DNA of 64,000 nucleotides from an uncultured Acetatifactor sp. (GTDB lineage Bacteria; Bacillota; Clostridia; Lachnospirales; Lachnospiraceae). Location of the stretch: the NCBI GenBank assembly GCA_910585665.1, contig CAJUFI010000008.1:1-64000 (forward strand), in the 5' to 3' direction. The stretch's first letter is position 1. The number at the start of each line of letters is the position of its first letter. Positions 50,425 to 59,169 of the stretch are shown here, piece after piece. The position numbers and the translations under genes were made by a program. Under the pieces are notes generated by a model. The model searched no databases, had not been told where the DNA came from, and worked only from the letters and a program-made list of their open reading frames with translations.

Positions 50425-50459
50425 AGGCAACCATCTTCTTGCAGGGTGGTTGCCTTTTT
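50425..50459 (+). terminator. Terminator of the flagellin-like gene
   Basis: AGGCAACCA pairs with TGGTTGCCT and is followed by TTTTT. Confidence 0.85.
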
Positions 50460-50582
50460 GAGGCTTTTTTTGGATAATGGTCGGAAAATATTTGGAAAAA
50501 GCTTGCAAATTTCCGCGGGTGCGTGTAAGATAGGGGTATCCGGATTGGCCGGGCCGTCCGGCGCTGTGGGGAGGGTGAATAG

Positions 50583-50642
50583 GGCGACAGCCATATACGT
50601 TTAACCAGTGCAGTACGGTAAATTCTGGCGTTGTGTAGTATA
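50583..50642 (+). repeat. Promoter-like dispersed repeat, copy B
   Basis: Homologous to 15431-15498. It ends in TATAAT (50639-50644), a probable -10 for the riboswitch RNA that starts a few bases later. No consensus -35 is visible. Confidence 0.6.
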
Positions 50643-50660
50643 ATTGCATAAGGAGAGAAC

Positions 50661-50731
50661 TGCATGACTGACGGAAGTGGGAGAACCCACAGGGAGTGCA
50701 GCGGGAAAAGAAGCCGACCGTCTGGGCACCA
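50661..50731 (+). ncRNA. ZTP riboswitch (pfl motif)
   Basis: Conserved pfl pieces are present: ATGACTGACGG, the hairpin GTGGGAGAACCCAC, AGGGAGTGCAGCGG and the 3' pseudoknot block CCGACCGTCTGGGCA. It precedes the genes for the last two IMP synthesis steps, whose first reaction consumes ZMP (AICAR). Confidence 0.85.
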
Positions 50732-50766
50732 CTTGTTTCGTGATGCCTGATAGGCCGGTATTTTTA
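50713..50766 (+). terminator. ZTP-responsive terminator
   Basis: CCGACCGTCTGGGCACCAC can pair imperfectly with GTGATGCCTGATAGGCCGG, followed by TATTTTTATAA. The left arm overlaps the 3' conserved block of the aptamer, so ligand binding would prevent termination. Confidence 0.65.
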
Positions 50767-50924
50767 TAATTGCGCAAAAAGGCACTGATGAGACAGAAGG
50801 GGAACTGGAAACAGCGGACGCAGGAGCAGAGCCCAGAGGATTGACGGACACCAAGCGTGCGGGAATGCTCCGCATGGTTTGGCGGTGGGACTGCGGGAGC
50901 GGAACTGGAATAGGAGGAAAAAAG

Positions 50925-51650
50925 ATGCAGCAACTGAATGAGGAACTGAAAAACAATGTGTACCCCGGCAGAGGAATCGTCATCGGGCGGTCCGCTGACG
51001 GGAAAAAAGCGGCCATCGCGTACTTCATCATGGGAAGGAGCGTGAACAGCCGCAACCGTATCTTCGTCACAGAGGGAGAGGGCATCCGCACCCAGGCCTT
51101 TGACCCGGCCAAGCTGTCAGATCCCAGCCTGGTCATCTACGCCCCGGTGCGTGTGCTGGACGCCGGGGACGGACAGGGAACTGACACGATTGTCACAAAT
51201 GGGGATCAGACGGACACCATCTACGAAGGCCTGTCGAAAGGGCTTACCTTCGAGCAGTCCCTGCGCAGCCGCCAGTTCGAGCCGGACGGCCCCAATTACA
51301 CCCCAAGGATTTCCGGGCTGGTGCATATCCAGGAGGGCTGCTTCGACTACAGCATGTCCATTTTAAAGAGCAACGGCGGAGACCCTTCCTGCTGCAACAG
51401 ATATACTTTTACCTATGACAACCCAGCCCCCGGGGAGGGCCGTTTCCTCCATACCTACATGCATGACGGAGACCCGCTGCCCAGCTTCCGGGGAGAGCCA
51501 GGGACTGTGGCCATAGAAGGGGACATCGACAGCTTCGCGGGTATGCTGTGGGAGAGTCTGAACGAGGAGAACAAGGTATCCCTGTTCGTTCGCTTCATCG
51601 ATATTGCCACAGGACAGTATGAGACCCGCATTTTAAATAAGAACCAATAG
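50925..51650 (+). CDS. IMP cyclohydrolase
   Basis: Closes the ring of FAICAR to give IMP, the final step of purine synthesis. The 241 residues match the stand-alone PurO-type IMP cyclohydrolase family: NNVYPGRGIVIGRSADGKKA, AIAYFIMGRSVNSRNRIF, YEGLSKGLTFEQSLRSRQFE and ARI-type YTPRISGLVHIQ. AGGAGG lies before ATG 50925. It is followed by the transformylase in the same operon, under ZTP riboswitch control. Confidence 0.85.
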   Translation: MQQLNEELKNNVYPGRGIVIGRSADGKKAAIAYFIMGRSVNSRNRIFVTEGEGIRTQAFDPAKLSDPSLVIYAPVRVLDAGDGQGTDTIVTNGDQTDTIYEGLSKGLTFEQSLRSRQFEPDGPNYTPRISGLVHIQEGCFDYSMSILKSNGGDPSCCNRYTFTYDNPAPGEGRFLHTYMHDGDPLPSFRGEPGTVAIEGDIDSFAGMLWESLNEENKVSLFVRFIDIATGQYETRILNKNQ

Positions 51651-51813
51651 TGGAAGCCCGTTCCGGCCATGGCGCGGATTTTGTTGGATTATACCCCGTA
51701 AAAGGAGGCAGACGTAAAACAAACGGCGGGAAGTGGAAAAGCCGGAAATGAAACAGACGGAAATGAAACAGACGATGCGGCAAAGCAGAAAATCAGGAAA
51801 GGAAAACGAAATC

Positions 51814-52992
51814 ATGAAAGAAATCGAACTGAAATACGGATGCAACCCCAACCAGAAGCCTTCCAGAATCTATATGGAGGACGGCAGCGATTTGCCGGTC
51901 ACCGTGCTGAACGGCAGGCCGGGCTACATCAATTTCCTGGATGCCTTTAACGGCTGGCAGCTGGTGAAAGAGCTGAAGGCGGCCACGGGCCTGCCCGCCG
52001 CCACATCCTTCAAGCATGTGTCTCCCGCGGGCGCGGCAGTGGGCCTCCCTCTGGACGAGACCCTTGCGAAGATTTACTGGGTGGACGACCTGGGCGAGCT
52101 GTCTCCCCTGGCCTGTGCCTACGCCAGGGCCAGAGGCGCCGACAGGATGTCCTCTTTCGGGGACTTCATCGCCCTGTCCGATGTCTGCGACAAGGACACG
52201 GCCAGATTGATCAAGCGGGAAGTGTCCGACGGCTGCATCGCCCCCGGCTACACGGAAGAGGCGCTGGCCATGCTGAAAGCCAAAAAGGGCGGAAATTATA
52301 ATGTCATTCAGATTGACGAATCTTACACGCCCGCTCCGCTTGAACGAAAACAGGTATACGGAATTACGTTTGAACAGGGGCGGAACGAGCTGGATGTGAA
52401 TGGGAATCTGCTGTCCAACCTGGTCACGGCGAACAAGGAGATTCCGGAGGAAGCCCTGACAGACATGAAGATTGCCCTGATTACCCTGAAATACACCCAG
52501 TCCAATTCTGTCTGCTATGTAAAGGGCGGCCAGGCCATCGGCATCGGCGCGGGCCAGCAGTCCCGCATCCACTGCACCAGGCTGGCGGGCACCAAGGCGG
52601 ACAACTGGTTCCTGCGTCAGTCCCCCCAGGTGCTGGGCCTGCAGTTCGTGGACAAGCTGGGACGTGCGGACCGGGACAATGCCATAGACGTCTACATCGG
52701 GGACGAATACATGGACGTGCTGGCAGACGGCGCCTGGGAGAAGGTCTTCAAGGTGAAGCCCGCCGTCTTTACCAGGGAAGAGAAGCGCGCATGGCTTGAC
52801 CGGATGCAGGAGGTCACTTTGGGCTCGGACGCGTTCTTCCCTTTCTCGGACAATATCGAGAGGGCCCGCAAGAGCGGCGTGAAATATATCGCCCAGCCCG
52901 GCGGTTCCGTCCGGGATGATGCCGTGATAGAATGCTGCGATAAATACAACATGGTGATGGCGTTCACGGGAATCCGCCTGTTCCATCATTGA
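51814..52992 (+). CDS. AICAR transformylase (PurH N10-formyl-transfer domain only)
   Basis: Transfers a formyl group from 10-formyltetrahydrofolate to AICAR. The 392 residues correspond to the AICARFT part of PurH and lack the cyclohydrolase domain, which is supplied by the gene upstream. Visible: KYGCNPNQKPSRIY, TSFKHVSPAGAAVG, DLGELSPLACAYARARGADR, QSNSVCYVKGGQAIGIGAGQ and QPGGSVRDDAVIECCDKYN. The frame opens at 51733, but ATG 51814 follows AGGAAAGG and begins at the conserved N-terminus. Confidence 0.92.
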   Translation: MKEIELKYGCNPNQKPSRIYMEDGSDLPVTVLNGRPGYINFLDAFNGWQLVKELKAATGLPAATSFKHVSPAGAAVGLPLDETLAKIYWVDDLGELSPLACAYARARGADRMSSFGDFIALSDVCDKDTARLIKREVSDGCIAPGYTEEALAMLKAKKGGNYNVIQIDESYTPAPLERKQVYGITFEQGRNELDVNGNLLSNLVTANKEIPEEALTDMKIALITLKYTQSNSVCYVKGGQAIGIGAGQQSRIHCTRLAGTKADNWFLRQSPQVLGLQFVDKLGRADRDNAIDVYIGDEYMDVLADGAWEKVFKVKPAVFTREEKRAWLDRMQEVTLGSDAFFPFSDNIERARKSGVKYIAQPGGSVRDDAVIECCDKYNMVMAFTGIRLFHH

Positions 52993-53173
52993 TATCAGAG
53001 AATCGTCTCTGACTGACAAATACCCTAAAAGGGATTGCGGTAAGAGGCAGCGCCGCAGCAGGGGAATGTGGCAAAAAAGAGTAAAAAGCATGTACAGATT
53101 TGCGAGGGCGCATCGTGAAATGCCTGTCTGTCCGGTTAGGAGGAAAAACGCTGTGGAAGGAAAGCTGAGGAAC

Positions 53174-53539
53174 ATGACGGCCATCTATCTGTTCAGGGGA
53201 GACAGGGTGCTCCTCCTCTACAGACAGGACGGCAGGGGGGTCAGCGATGTCTGGACGGGCTCGGCAGGGGGCTATATTGCATTCCGGAAGACAAAGGGAG
53301 AGATAAGGCAGAATTATTACTTTTTCGCGGATATAAAAGAACATGTGGACGATAATCTTGTCTCCAACGAGGGTCTGTGCAAATGGTTTCCTCTGGAAGA
53401 GACAGGCTCTCTGGAAATGCCCCTTTCGGCAAAATATATCATGGATCATTTCCGGGAAACCGGGCGCCGCACGGACAAAACCTATATCTGTGCCGCAGGC
53501 GCCGATAAAGGGGACATCCTGGAACTGCCGGAATCTTGA
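53174..53539 (+). CDS. Nudix-family protein lacking its Nudix box
   Basis: The 121 residues keep the first strands of a Nudix fold (MTAIYLFRGDRVLLLYRQDG, then VWTGSAGGYI) and the end (TKGEIRQNYYFFADIKEH, CKWFPLEETGSLEMPLSAKY). The segment that should carry GX5EX7REUXEEXGU is missing: GGYI is joined almost directly to AFRKTKGE, an in-frame loss of about 40 residues. It cannot be an active Nudix hydrolase. ATG 53174 has GAGG upstream. It is either a young pseudogene or a binding-only remnant. Confidence 0.7.
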   Translation: MTAIYLFRGDRVLLLYRQDGRGVSDVWTGSAGGYIAFRKTKGEIRQNYYFFADIKEHVDDNLVSNEGLCKWFPLEETGSLEMPLSAKYIMDHFRETGRRTDKTYICAAGADKGDILELPES

Positions 53540-53589
53540 TAAGAGACAAGAGGACTTGCATGTTTTTTTCAGGAATGTACTGAATCTTG

Positions 53590-53619
53590 TTGAAAGAAAT
53601 TGCGGAGTTATGATATAAT
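53590..53619 (+). promoter_or_regulatory. Promoter of glnS
   Basis: TTGAAA and TATAAT separated by 18 bases, 115 bases before ATG 53735. No T-box was found in the leader. Confidence 0.7.
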
Positions 53620-53734
53620 GGCTTTATTCGCGGCATGGAGCGGGCGGAATGGCCATCTTGAGGATACCCGGCCTGAATGCAGGCCGGAGGGCAGCAGATG
53701 CCGCAGACGTATAGGAAAGGCAAGGACCTGACAG

Positions 53735-55411
53735 ATGAGCGAGACGGAATCCAGAAATTTTATTGAAATGATCATAGACAAGGATCTGGCGGAGGGGACA
53801 TGTGAAGCCGTGCACACCCGCTTCCCGCCGGAGCCCAACGGCTACCTCCATATCGGACATGCCAAGAGCATTTTGCTCAATTACGGCCTGGCCCGGCAGT
53901 ACAACGGCAAATTCAACATGCGCTTCGACGACACCAACCCCACCAAGGAGGACATCGAATTCGTGGAATCCATCAAGGAGGACATCCAGTGGCTGGGGGC
54001 GGACTGGGAGGACCGGCTGTTCTTCGCCTCCGATTATTTCGGGCAGATGTACGAGGCGGCGGTGAAGCTGATCAAAAAGGGCAAGGCCTATGTCTCGGAC
54101 CTGACCGCGGAGCAGATTCGTGAATACAGGGGAAGCCTGACCGAGCCGGGGAAAGACGACCCTTATAATACCCGCACGGTGGAGGAGAATCTGCAGCTGT
54201 TCCAGGAGATGAAGGACGGAAAGTACGGGGACGGGGAGAAGGTGCTGCGGGCCCGCATCGACATGGCCTCGCCCAACATCAATATGCGCGATCCCGTCAT
54301 TTACCGTGTGGCGCACATGAATCATCACAATACCGGAGACGCATGGTGCATCTACCCCATGTATGATTTCGCTCACCCCATTGAGGACGCCATAGAGGGA
54401 ATCACCCATTCCATCTGCACGCTGGAGTTCGAGGACCACAGGCCTCTCTACGACTGGGTGGTGCGGGAGCTGGAATACCCTCATCCGCCCAAGCAGATTG
54501 AGTTCGCCAAGCTGTACCTGAAGAACGTGGTCACCGGAAAGCGGTATATCAAGAAGCTGGTGCAGGAGAACATCGTGGACGGCTGGGACGATCCCCGGCT
54601 GGTGTCCATCGCGGCCCTGCGCCGCCGGGGTTTTACGCCGGAGTCGATCCAGAAGTTCGTGGAACTGTGCGGCGTCTCCAAGGCCCAGTCCATCGCGGAT
54701 TACGCCATGTTGGAATACTGTATCCGGGAAGATCTGAAGGCGAAGGCGCCCCGTCTGATGGCGGTGCTGGATCCGGTGAAGCTGATCATCGACAATTACC
54801 CGGAAGGGCAGACCGAAATGCTGACAGTGGGGAACAATCCTGAGAACGAAGCCCTTGGCAGCAGGGAAGTGCCTTTCGGCAGGGAGCTGTATATCGAGCG
54901 GGAGGACTTCATGGAGGAGCCCCCGAAGAAGTACTTCCGGATGTTCCCGGGCAATGAAGTGCGCCTGATGAACGCCTATTTCGTGAAGTGCACCGGCTGC
55001 GTCAAGAACCAGGCAGGCGAAGTCGTGGAGGTGCACTGCACCTATGATCCGGCTTCCAGAGGTGGGAACAGCCCGGACGGAAGGAAGGTGAAGGGCACCA
55101 TCCACTGGGTGGCCGCCGACACTGCCCTGAAGGCGGAAGTGCGGCTGTATGAGAATATCATCGATGAGGAAAAAGGGGTCTACAACGAGGACGGAAGCCT
55201 GAACCTGAATCCCAATTCCCTCACGGTTCTGAAGGACTGTAAGCTGGAGCCTGCCTTCGCGGGAGCGGAGAAATACGCGCGGTTCCAGTTCGTAAGGCAG
55301 GGATTCTTCTGCGTGGACGCTAAGGATTCCGGGCCGGATGCGCTGGTGTTCAACCGCATCGTGTCCCTGAAGAGTTCTTTTGTGCTGCCGAAGTCCGATG
55401 CGGCGCAGTAG
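53735..55411 (+). CDS. glnS: Glutaminyl-tRNA synthetase
   Basis: Charges tRNA-Gln with glutamine. The 558 residues include the HIGH signature in PPEPNGYLHIGHAKSI, the class I fold (NMRFDDTNPTKEDIEFVESI), the KMSKS-position segment VVTGKRYIKKLVQ followed by GWDDPRLVSIAALRRRGF, and the C-terminal anticodon-binding barrels. Full length. Its presence shows that this organism does not rely only on the transamidation route for Gln-tRNA. Confidence 0.95.
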   Translation: MSETESRNFIEMIIDKDLAEGTCEAVHTRFPPEPNGYLHIGHAKSILLNYGLARQYNGKFNMRFDDTNPTKEDIEFVESIKEDIQWLGADWEDRLFFASDYFGQMYEAAVKLIKKGKAYVSDLTAEQIREYRGSLTEPGKDDPYNTRTVEENLQLFQEMKDGKYGDGEKVLRARIDMASPNINMRDPVIYRVAHMNHHNTGDAWCIYPMYDFAHPIEDAIEGITHSICTLEFEDHRPLYDWVVRELEYPHPPKQIEFAKLYLKNVVTGKRYIKKLVQENIVDGWDDPRLVSIAALRRRGFTPESIQKFVELCGVSKAQSIADYAMLEYCIREDLKAKAPRLMAVLDPVKLIIDNYPEGQTEMLTVGNNPENEALGSREVPFGRELYIEREDFMEEPPKKYFRMFPGNEVRLMNAYFVKCTGCVKNQAGEVVEVHCTYDPASRGGNSPDGRKVKGTIHWVAADTALKAEVRLYENIIDEEKGVYNEDGSLNLNPNSLTVLKDCKLEPAFAGAEKYARFQFVRQGFFCVDAKDSGPDALVFNRIVSLKSSFVLPKSDAAQ

Positions 55412-55561
55412 GACGGACGGGGAATCGAAAGGCGGCCGCGGTAAGGGCCGGCAGCGCGGACAAAAAGGCAGGATAGGGATATCTGCGGACGGAAAGGGAA
55501 GGGGACAGACGAGGAATCGGGCCGAAAAGAAAGGCGAAGTTTGGATGGCATAGGATAGTAC

Positions 55562-56450
55562 ATGGGCTTTGCAGAAGTCTTGGGCGAGGTGGAGAAGAGC
55601 ATGGGAATCTTATCAGGTTTAAAGAATCTGGGGCTTGGCAACCTGGAGAACATGGATGTTTTTGAGGGGCAGAAGAAGCAGGAGGCGAAGAAGCCTGAGC
55701 CTTTTGTCGCGCAAAAGCCTCAGGAGAAGGATTTGATTTATGAGAGATCCTTTACCTGTCCGGTCTGTGACACTTCTTTTACGTCAAAAGTCATGAAATC
55801 CAATAAGGCCCGGCTCCTTGGGACAGACCAGGACCTGCGCCCCAGATATGATGGAATCGATGCCGCCAAGTATGAGGTGGTGATGTGCCCTGTCTGCGGC
55901 TGCGCGGCGCTGATGCGCTACTTTACCACAATCACGTCGGCCCAGGCGAAACTGATTCGGGACAACATCTGCCAGGTCTTGAAGATGAAGCCATACCAGG
56001 GGGAGACTTATACTTATGAGCATGCCCTGGAACGCTATCAGCTGGCGCTGGCGGAGGCTGTGGTAAAGCGTTCGAAAACAAGCGAAAGAGCGTATATCTG
56101 TCTGAAGTATGCCTGGCTGGTCCGGGGATACGCGGAGGATCTGAAGGGGCGGGAGAACCCGGATGAGAAACAGCTGGCGGAACTGGCGGCGCAGGAGGGG
56201 GAATTGCTGCAGAATGCCTACAAAGGCTTCACGGGCCCGGCAGACAGAAATGTTCCCCCTGTGCGGCATGAACGAGATCACAGTGGACTATCTGCTGTCA
56301 GTGCTGGCCGTCCGGTTCAAGGATTATCAGGTGGCCGTGAAGCTGTTGGGTTCCATCATCACCTCCACCAGCGCCAACGCGCGGATCAAGGACCGGGCCA
56401 GGGACATGAAGGAGCAGGTGGTGAAAGAGCTGAAAAAGATGCAGGGATGA
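55562..56450 (+). pseudogene. DUF2225 protein, frameshifted
   Basis: Two frames form one DUF2225 protein. Frame one runs to NAYKGF near 56235 with two CxxC pairs (FTCPVCDTSF, VMCPVCGC) and helical YQLALAEAVVKRSKTSERAY. The conserved tail then continues in another frame: TEMFPLCGMNEITVDYLLSV to VVKELKKMQG at 56450. One base change near 56235-56250 would restore it. The likely start is ATG 55601 (MGILSGLKNLGLGNLENM) rather than 55562. A sequencing error cannot be excluded. Function unknown; a metal-binding role is inferred. Confidence 0.7.
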
Positions 56451-56463
56451 CAGGGGGATCGCT

Positions 56464-57879
56464 TTGAATGAGATGACATTCCAGATACGGACAGAGGGGG
56501 ACAGCTGTCTGTATGAGCAGATATATGGCCACATTAAGGGTGAGATTAGGAGCGGGAAGCTTCTCTCGGGGGAGAGGCTTCCCTCTACGCGTTCTCTGGC
56601 GGAATATCTGCAGGTGGCCAGGAGCACGGTGGACTGCGCTTACGGCCAGCTGTTGAGCGAGGGCTATATCGAGTCCAGACCTTATAAGGGCTATTTCGTA
56701 TGCCCCATCGAGGAACTGCTGCAGCTGGACAGCGGGCTGTCGGCGCTGGAAAACCGGCAGGCGGCTGTCGGGGCAATGCCCGGTGGGAGGGAGGAGCCGT
56801 ACCGAATCGATTTTTCCCCCTATGATATCGACATGTCCGGCTTCCCTTTCAGCGTCTGGAAGAAGATTACCAAGAACATCCTGACAGACGCCAACAGCGA
56901 CCTGTTCGCCAAGGGGGAGGGGCAGGGCGATTACAGCCTGCGCCAGACCATCAGCCGGTACCTGCATTCCGCCAGAGGGGTGGAGTGCAGGCCGGAACAG
57001 ATCATCGTGGGAGCGGGGAACGACTTCCTGTTGCTTTTGCTGGAAAAAATCCTGGGGCGGGATGTGCGCATCGCCATGGAGAACCCTACCTATAAGAGGT
57101 CCTACCGGATCTTCCGCTCCTTCGCGTACCCTATCGTCACCGTGGACATGGACGAGTGCGGGATGCGGGCGGACAGGCTGGAGCAGGCGGATGTCCGGGC
57201 TGCCTACGTGATGCCGTCCCATCAGTTTCCCATGGGGACGGTGATGCCCATTGGGCGGCGGATGGAGCTGCTGAAATGGGCCGACGGCGGATCGGACCGC
57301 TATCTGATCGAAGATGACTACGACAGCGAATTCCGGTTCCGGGGGAAGCCCATTCCCGCGCTGCAGGCCTCGGACCGCCATGGCAGGGTCATCTACATGG
57401 GCAGCTTCTCCAAGGCCATCGCCCCTGCCATCCGCGTCAGCTTCATGGTGCTGCCCAAGCCGCTGCTGGAGATTTACGAGAGGGAATGCTCTTTCTACTC
57501 CTGCACGGTCTCCCGCATCGATCAGAGCATTTTGAACGTGTTCATAGGGGAGGGCTATTTCGAGCGCCATCTGAACAAGATGCGCAAGATTTACCGGGGG
57601 AAGCACGAACTGCTGCTGGAATGCCTGGGGGAGTTGAGAGAGGAATTTGCCATAGCGGGAGAGAACGCGGGGCTTCATCTGCTGCTGACGTCGAAGAGGG
57701 GGATTCCCGAGGGGGAGCTTCTGGAGCGGGCGGCAGGGCGGCAGGTGCGGGTCTACGGCCTGTCGGAGAGCAGCGTGGAAGAGGCTTCCGGCGGTGCCGC
57801 TGTGCTGCTCGGGTTCGGCGGGCTGACGGATGAGGAGATCCGGGAGGGGACGGCGCTTCTGAAGGAAGCGTGGCTGTGA
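56464..57879 (+). CDS. MocR-type regulator (GntR winged helix fused to aminotransferase)
   Basis: Pyridoxal-phosphate-binding transcription factor. The 471 residues have an N-terminal GntR domain (YEQIYGHIKGEIRSGKLLSG, LPSTRSLAEYLQVARSTVDC) and a class I aminotransferase-like domain with the PLP lysine in GSFSKAIAPAIRVSFMVLP and an upstream DDYDSEFRFRG. AGGGGGAT suits a TTG at 56464; ATG 56473 is the alternative. Relatives control vitamin B6 or amino-acid genes. No target is obvious nearby. Confidence 0.9.
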   Translation: MNEMTFQIRTEGDSCLYEQIYGHIKGEIRSGKLLSGERLPSTRSLAEYLQVARSTVDCAYGQLLSEGYIESRPYKGYFVCPIEELLQLDSGLSALENRQAAVGAMPGGREEPYRIDFSPYDIDMSGFPFSVWKKITKNILTDANSDLFAKGEGQGDYSLRQTISRYLHSARGVECRPEQIIVGAGNDFLLLLLEKILGRDVRIAMENPTYKRSYRIFRSFAYPIVTVDMDECGMRADRLEQADVRAAYVMPSHQFPMGTVMPIGRRMELLKWADGGSDRYLIEDDYDSEFRFRGKPIPALQASDRHGRVIYMGSFSKAIAPAIRVSFMVLPKPLLEIYERECSFYSCTVSRIDQSILNVFIGEGYFERHLNKMRKIYRGKHELLLECLGELREEFAIAGENAGLHLLLTSKRGIPEGELLERAAGRQVRVYGLSESSVEEASGGAAVLLGFGGLTDEEIREGTALLKEAWL

Positions 57880-57892
57880 GGGGCGGAAATCG

Positions 57893-57928
57893 AAAACTGC
57901 CGCATGTACGGCAATGCGGCAGTTTTTT
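57893..57928. terminator. Bidirectional terminator
   Basis: AAAACTGCCGC pairs with GCGGCAGTTTTTT. It ends mocR on the plus strand and may end the small membrane protein gene on the minus strand. Confidence 0.85.
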
Positions 57929-57930
57929 GC

Positions 57931-58293
57931 TTAATTTTCGATTACAGGGGGCTCTTCATCGGAGGCGTCTTCCTCATCGAAGAATGCCTCCACGGTCTCT
58001 TCCGTGGCCTCCGCAGCCTTTGCCGCGCTTTCCTTCAGAGGAGAGAAGGCCTCTTCCGCAGGATTCTCCTGGGCGGCAGGCGCTTCCTGCTCCTGGGCTC
58101 CCTCGGGACTCAGGGGGACATAGCTGCGGGAGGCATCAGAGTCCTCCTCTGTGTCATCACTGAAATCATCGTAGTCCTCTTCCTCGATGTTGTCCTGCTC
58201 AGCGTGCTTCTTGTGGACGTAGTAATAGACAGCGGCGGCTGCGGAACCAATCGCAGCGGTGAACAGTAAGATTTTTCCAAATTTCTTGGCCAT
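57931..58293 (-). CDS. Small membrane-anchored acidic protein
   Basis: Not a recognised family. The 120 residues have a short basic start (MAKKFGK), one helix (ILLFTAAIGSAAAAVYYYVH), then a tail dominated by glutamate, aspartate, alanine and proline with no clear fold. Such proteins are common and poorly conserved in Lachnospiraceae. AAAGGAGTCACCC lies before ATG 58293. It is transcribed away from the TetR gene. Confidence 0.7.
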   Translation of the reverse strand: MAKKFGKILLFTAAIGSAAAAVYYYVHKKHAEQDNIEEEDYDDFSDDTEEDSDASRSYVPLSPEGAQEQEAPAAQENPAEEAFSPLKESAAKAAEATEETVEAFFDEEDASDEEPPVIEN

Positions 58294-58399
58294 GGGTGAC
58301 TCCTTTCATACAGGCTTGTTTTATTTTCCTAATATGATATTAATACTATTTTGCGGAATTGAAAAGGGAATATGCATTATTTTACTAAAAATTTATGAT

Positions 58400-58433
58400 T
58401 TTCCTCCCGCTGGGAGGGGAAGTATGATATAAT
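58400..58433 (+). promoter_or_regulatory. Promoter and candidate operator of the TetR gene
   Basis: TTCCTCCC-GCT-GGGAGGGGAA (58402-58421) is a near-palindrome at the -35 position, followed by TATAAT (58428-58433). Autoregulation by the TetR protein would fit. A second imperfect inverted repeat (GGCACA and TGTGCC) follows in the leader. Confidence 0.5.
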
Positions 58434-58544
58434 GTTGGCACATACATTATGCCGACTATTGATTCCATGTGTGCCGGAGCGCACAAGGGCAAGGCATAAT
58501 GGCCTTATTCGTGGCAGAAGACGGCCGGATAGGAGCATCCCCCC

Positions 58545-59147
58545 ATGAACAGCAAATTTTTCGACATCAAAAAAGAGAAACAGGACAGAATGATAAACGC
58601 CGCCTTGAAGGTCTTCGCCCAGCAGGGCTACCGTCATGGCAGCACGGATGACATCGTCCGGGAGGCCGCCGTCAGCAAAGGCCTGCTCTTCCATTACTTC
58701 GGCAGCAAGCTGGAGCTCTATCGGTTCATATATGACTACAGTGTCAGGTACATGAACCTGGAGCTGCGCTCCTGCGTTGACATGAAAGAAACAGACCTGT
58801 TCGCCCTGATGAAGCAGATGGAGTCCGCCAAGATGCATGCCATGAAGGGCTATCCCTACATGCAGCAGTTCCTGAACCGGCCCCTGTTGGACGACTCTTT
58901 TGAGGCGCTGCTGTCCGTGGAGGAGAAGAAGAACTCCCTGGAAGAGACTTACGCCCAAATCGACAGCCAAATCGACTACGAAGCCCTTCCGGGGGGAGTG
59001 GATGGTGAAAAGCTGCGGAAGATGCTGGATTTCACCATCAAGGGCCTGATGTCCGAGCGCTTTCAGGACGCCTCTTTCCAGCCGGAGATGCTTTACCAGG
59101 AGATTTGCGATTACCTGGACATGGTCAGGAAAATCGTCTATCGATGA
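58545..59147 (+). CDS. TetR-family transcriptional regulator
   Basis: The 200 residues begin with a TetR helix-turn-helix (KQDRMINAALKVFAQQGYRH, STDDIVREAAVSKGLLFHYF) followed by a helical ligand-binding domain whose ligand cannot be inferred. AGGAGC precedes ATG 58545. Neighbours on both sides are transcribed on the other strand, so the regulated gene may be its own or a distant one. Confidence 0.9.
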   Translation: MNSKFFDIKKEKQDRMINAALKVFAQQGYRHGSTDDIVREAAVSKGLLFHYFGSKLELYRFIYDYSVRYMNLELRSCVDMKETDLFALMKQMESAKMHAMKGYPYMQQFLNRPLLDDSFEALLSVEEKKNSLEETYAQIDSQIDYEALPGGVDGEKLRKMLDFTIKGLMSERFQDASFQPEMLYQEICDYLDMVRKIVYR

Positions 59148-59169
59148 CCTGCCGCCGTAAGCAAACGGG

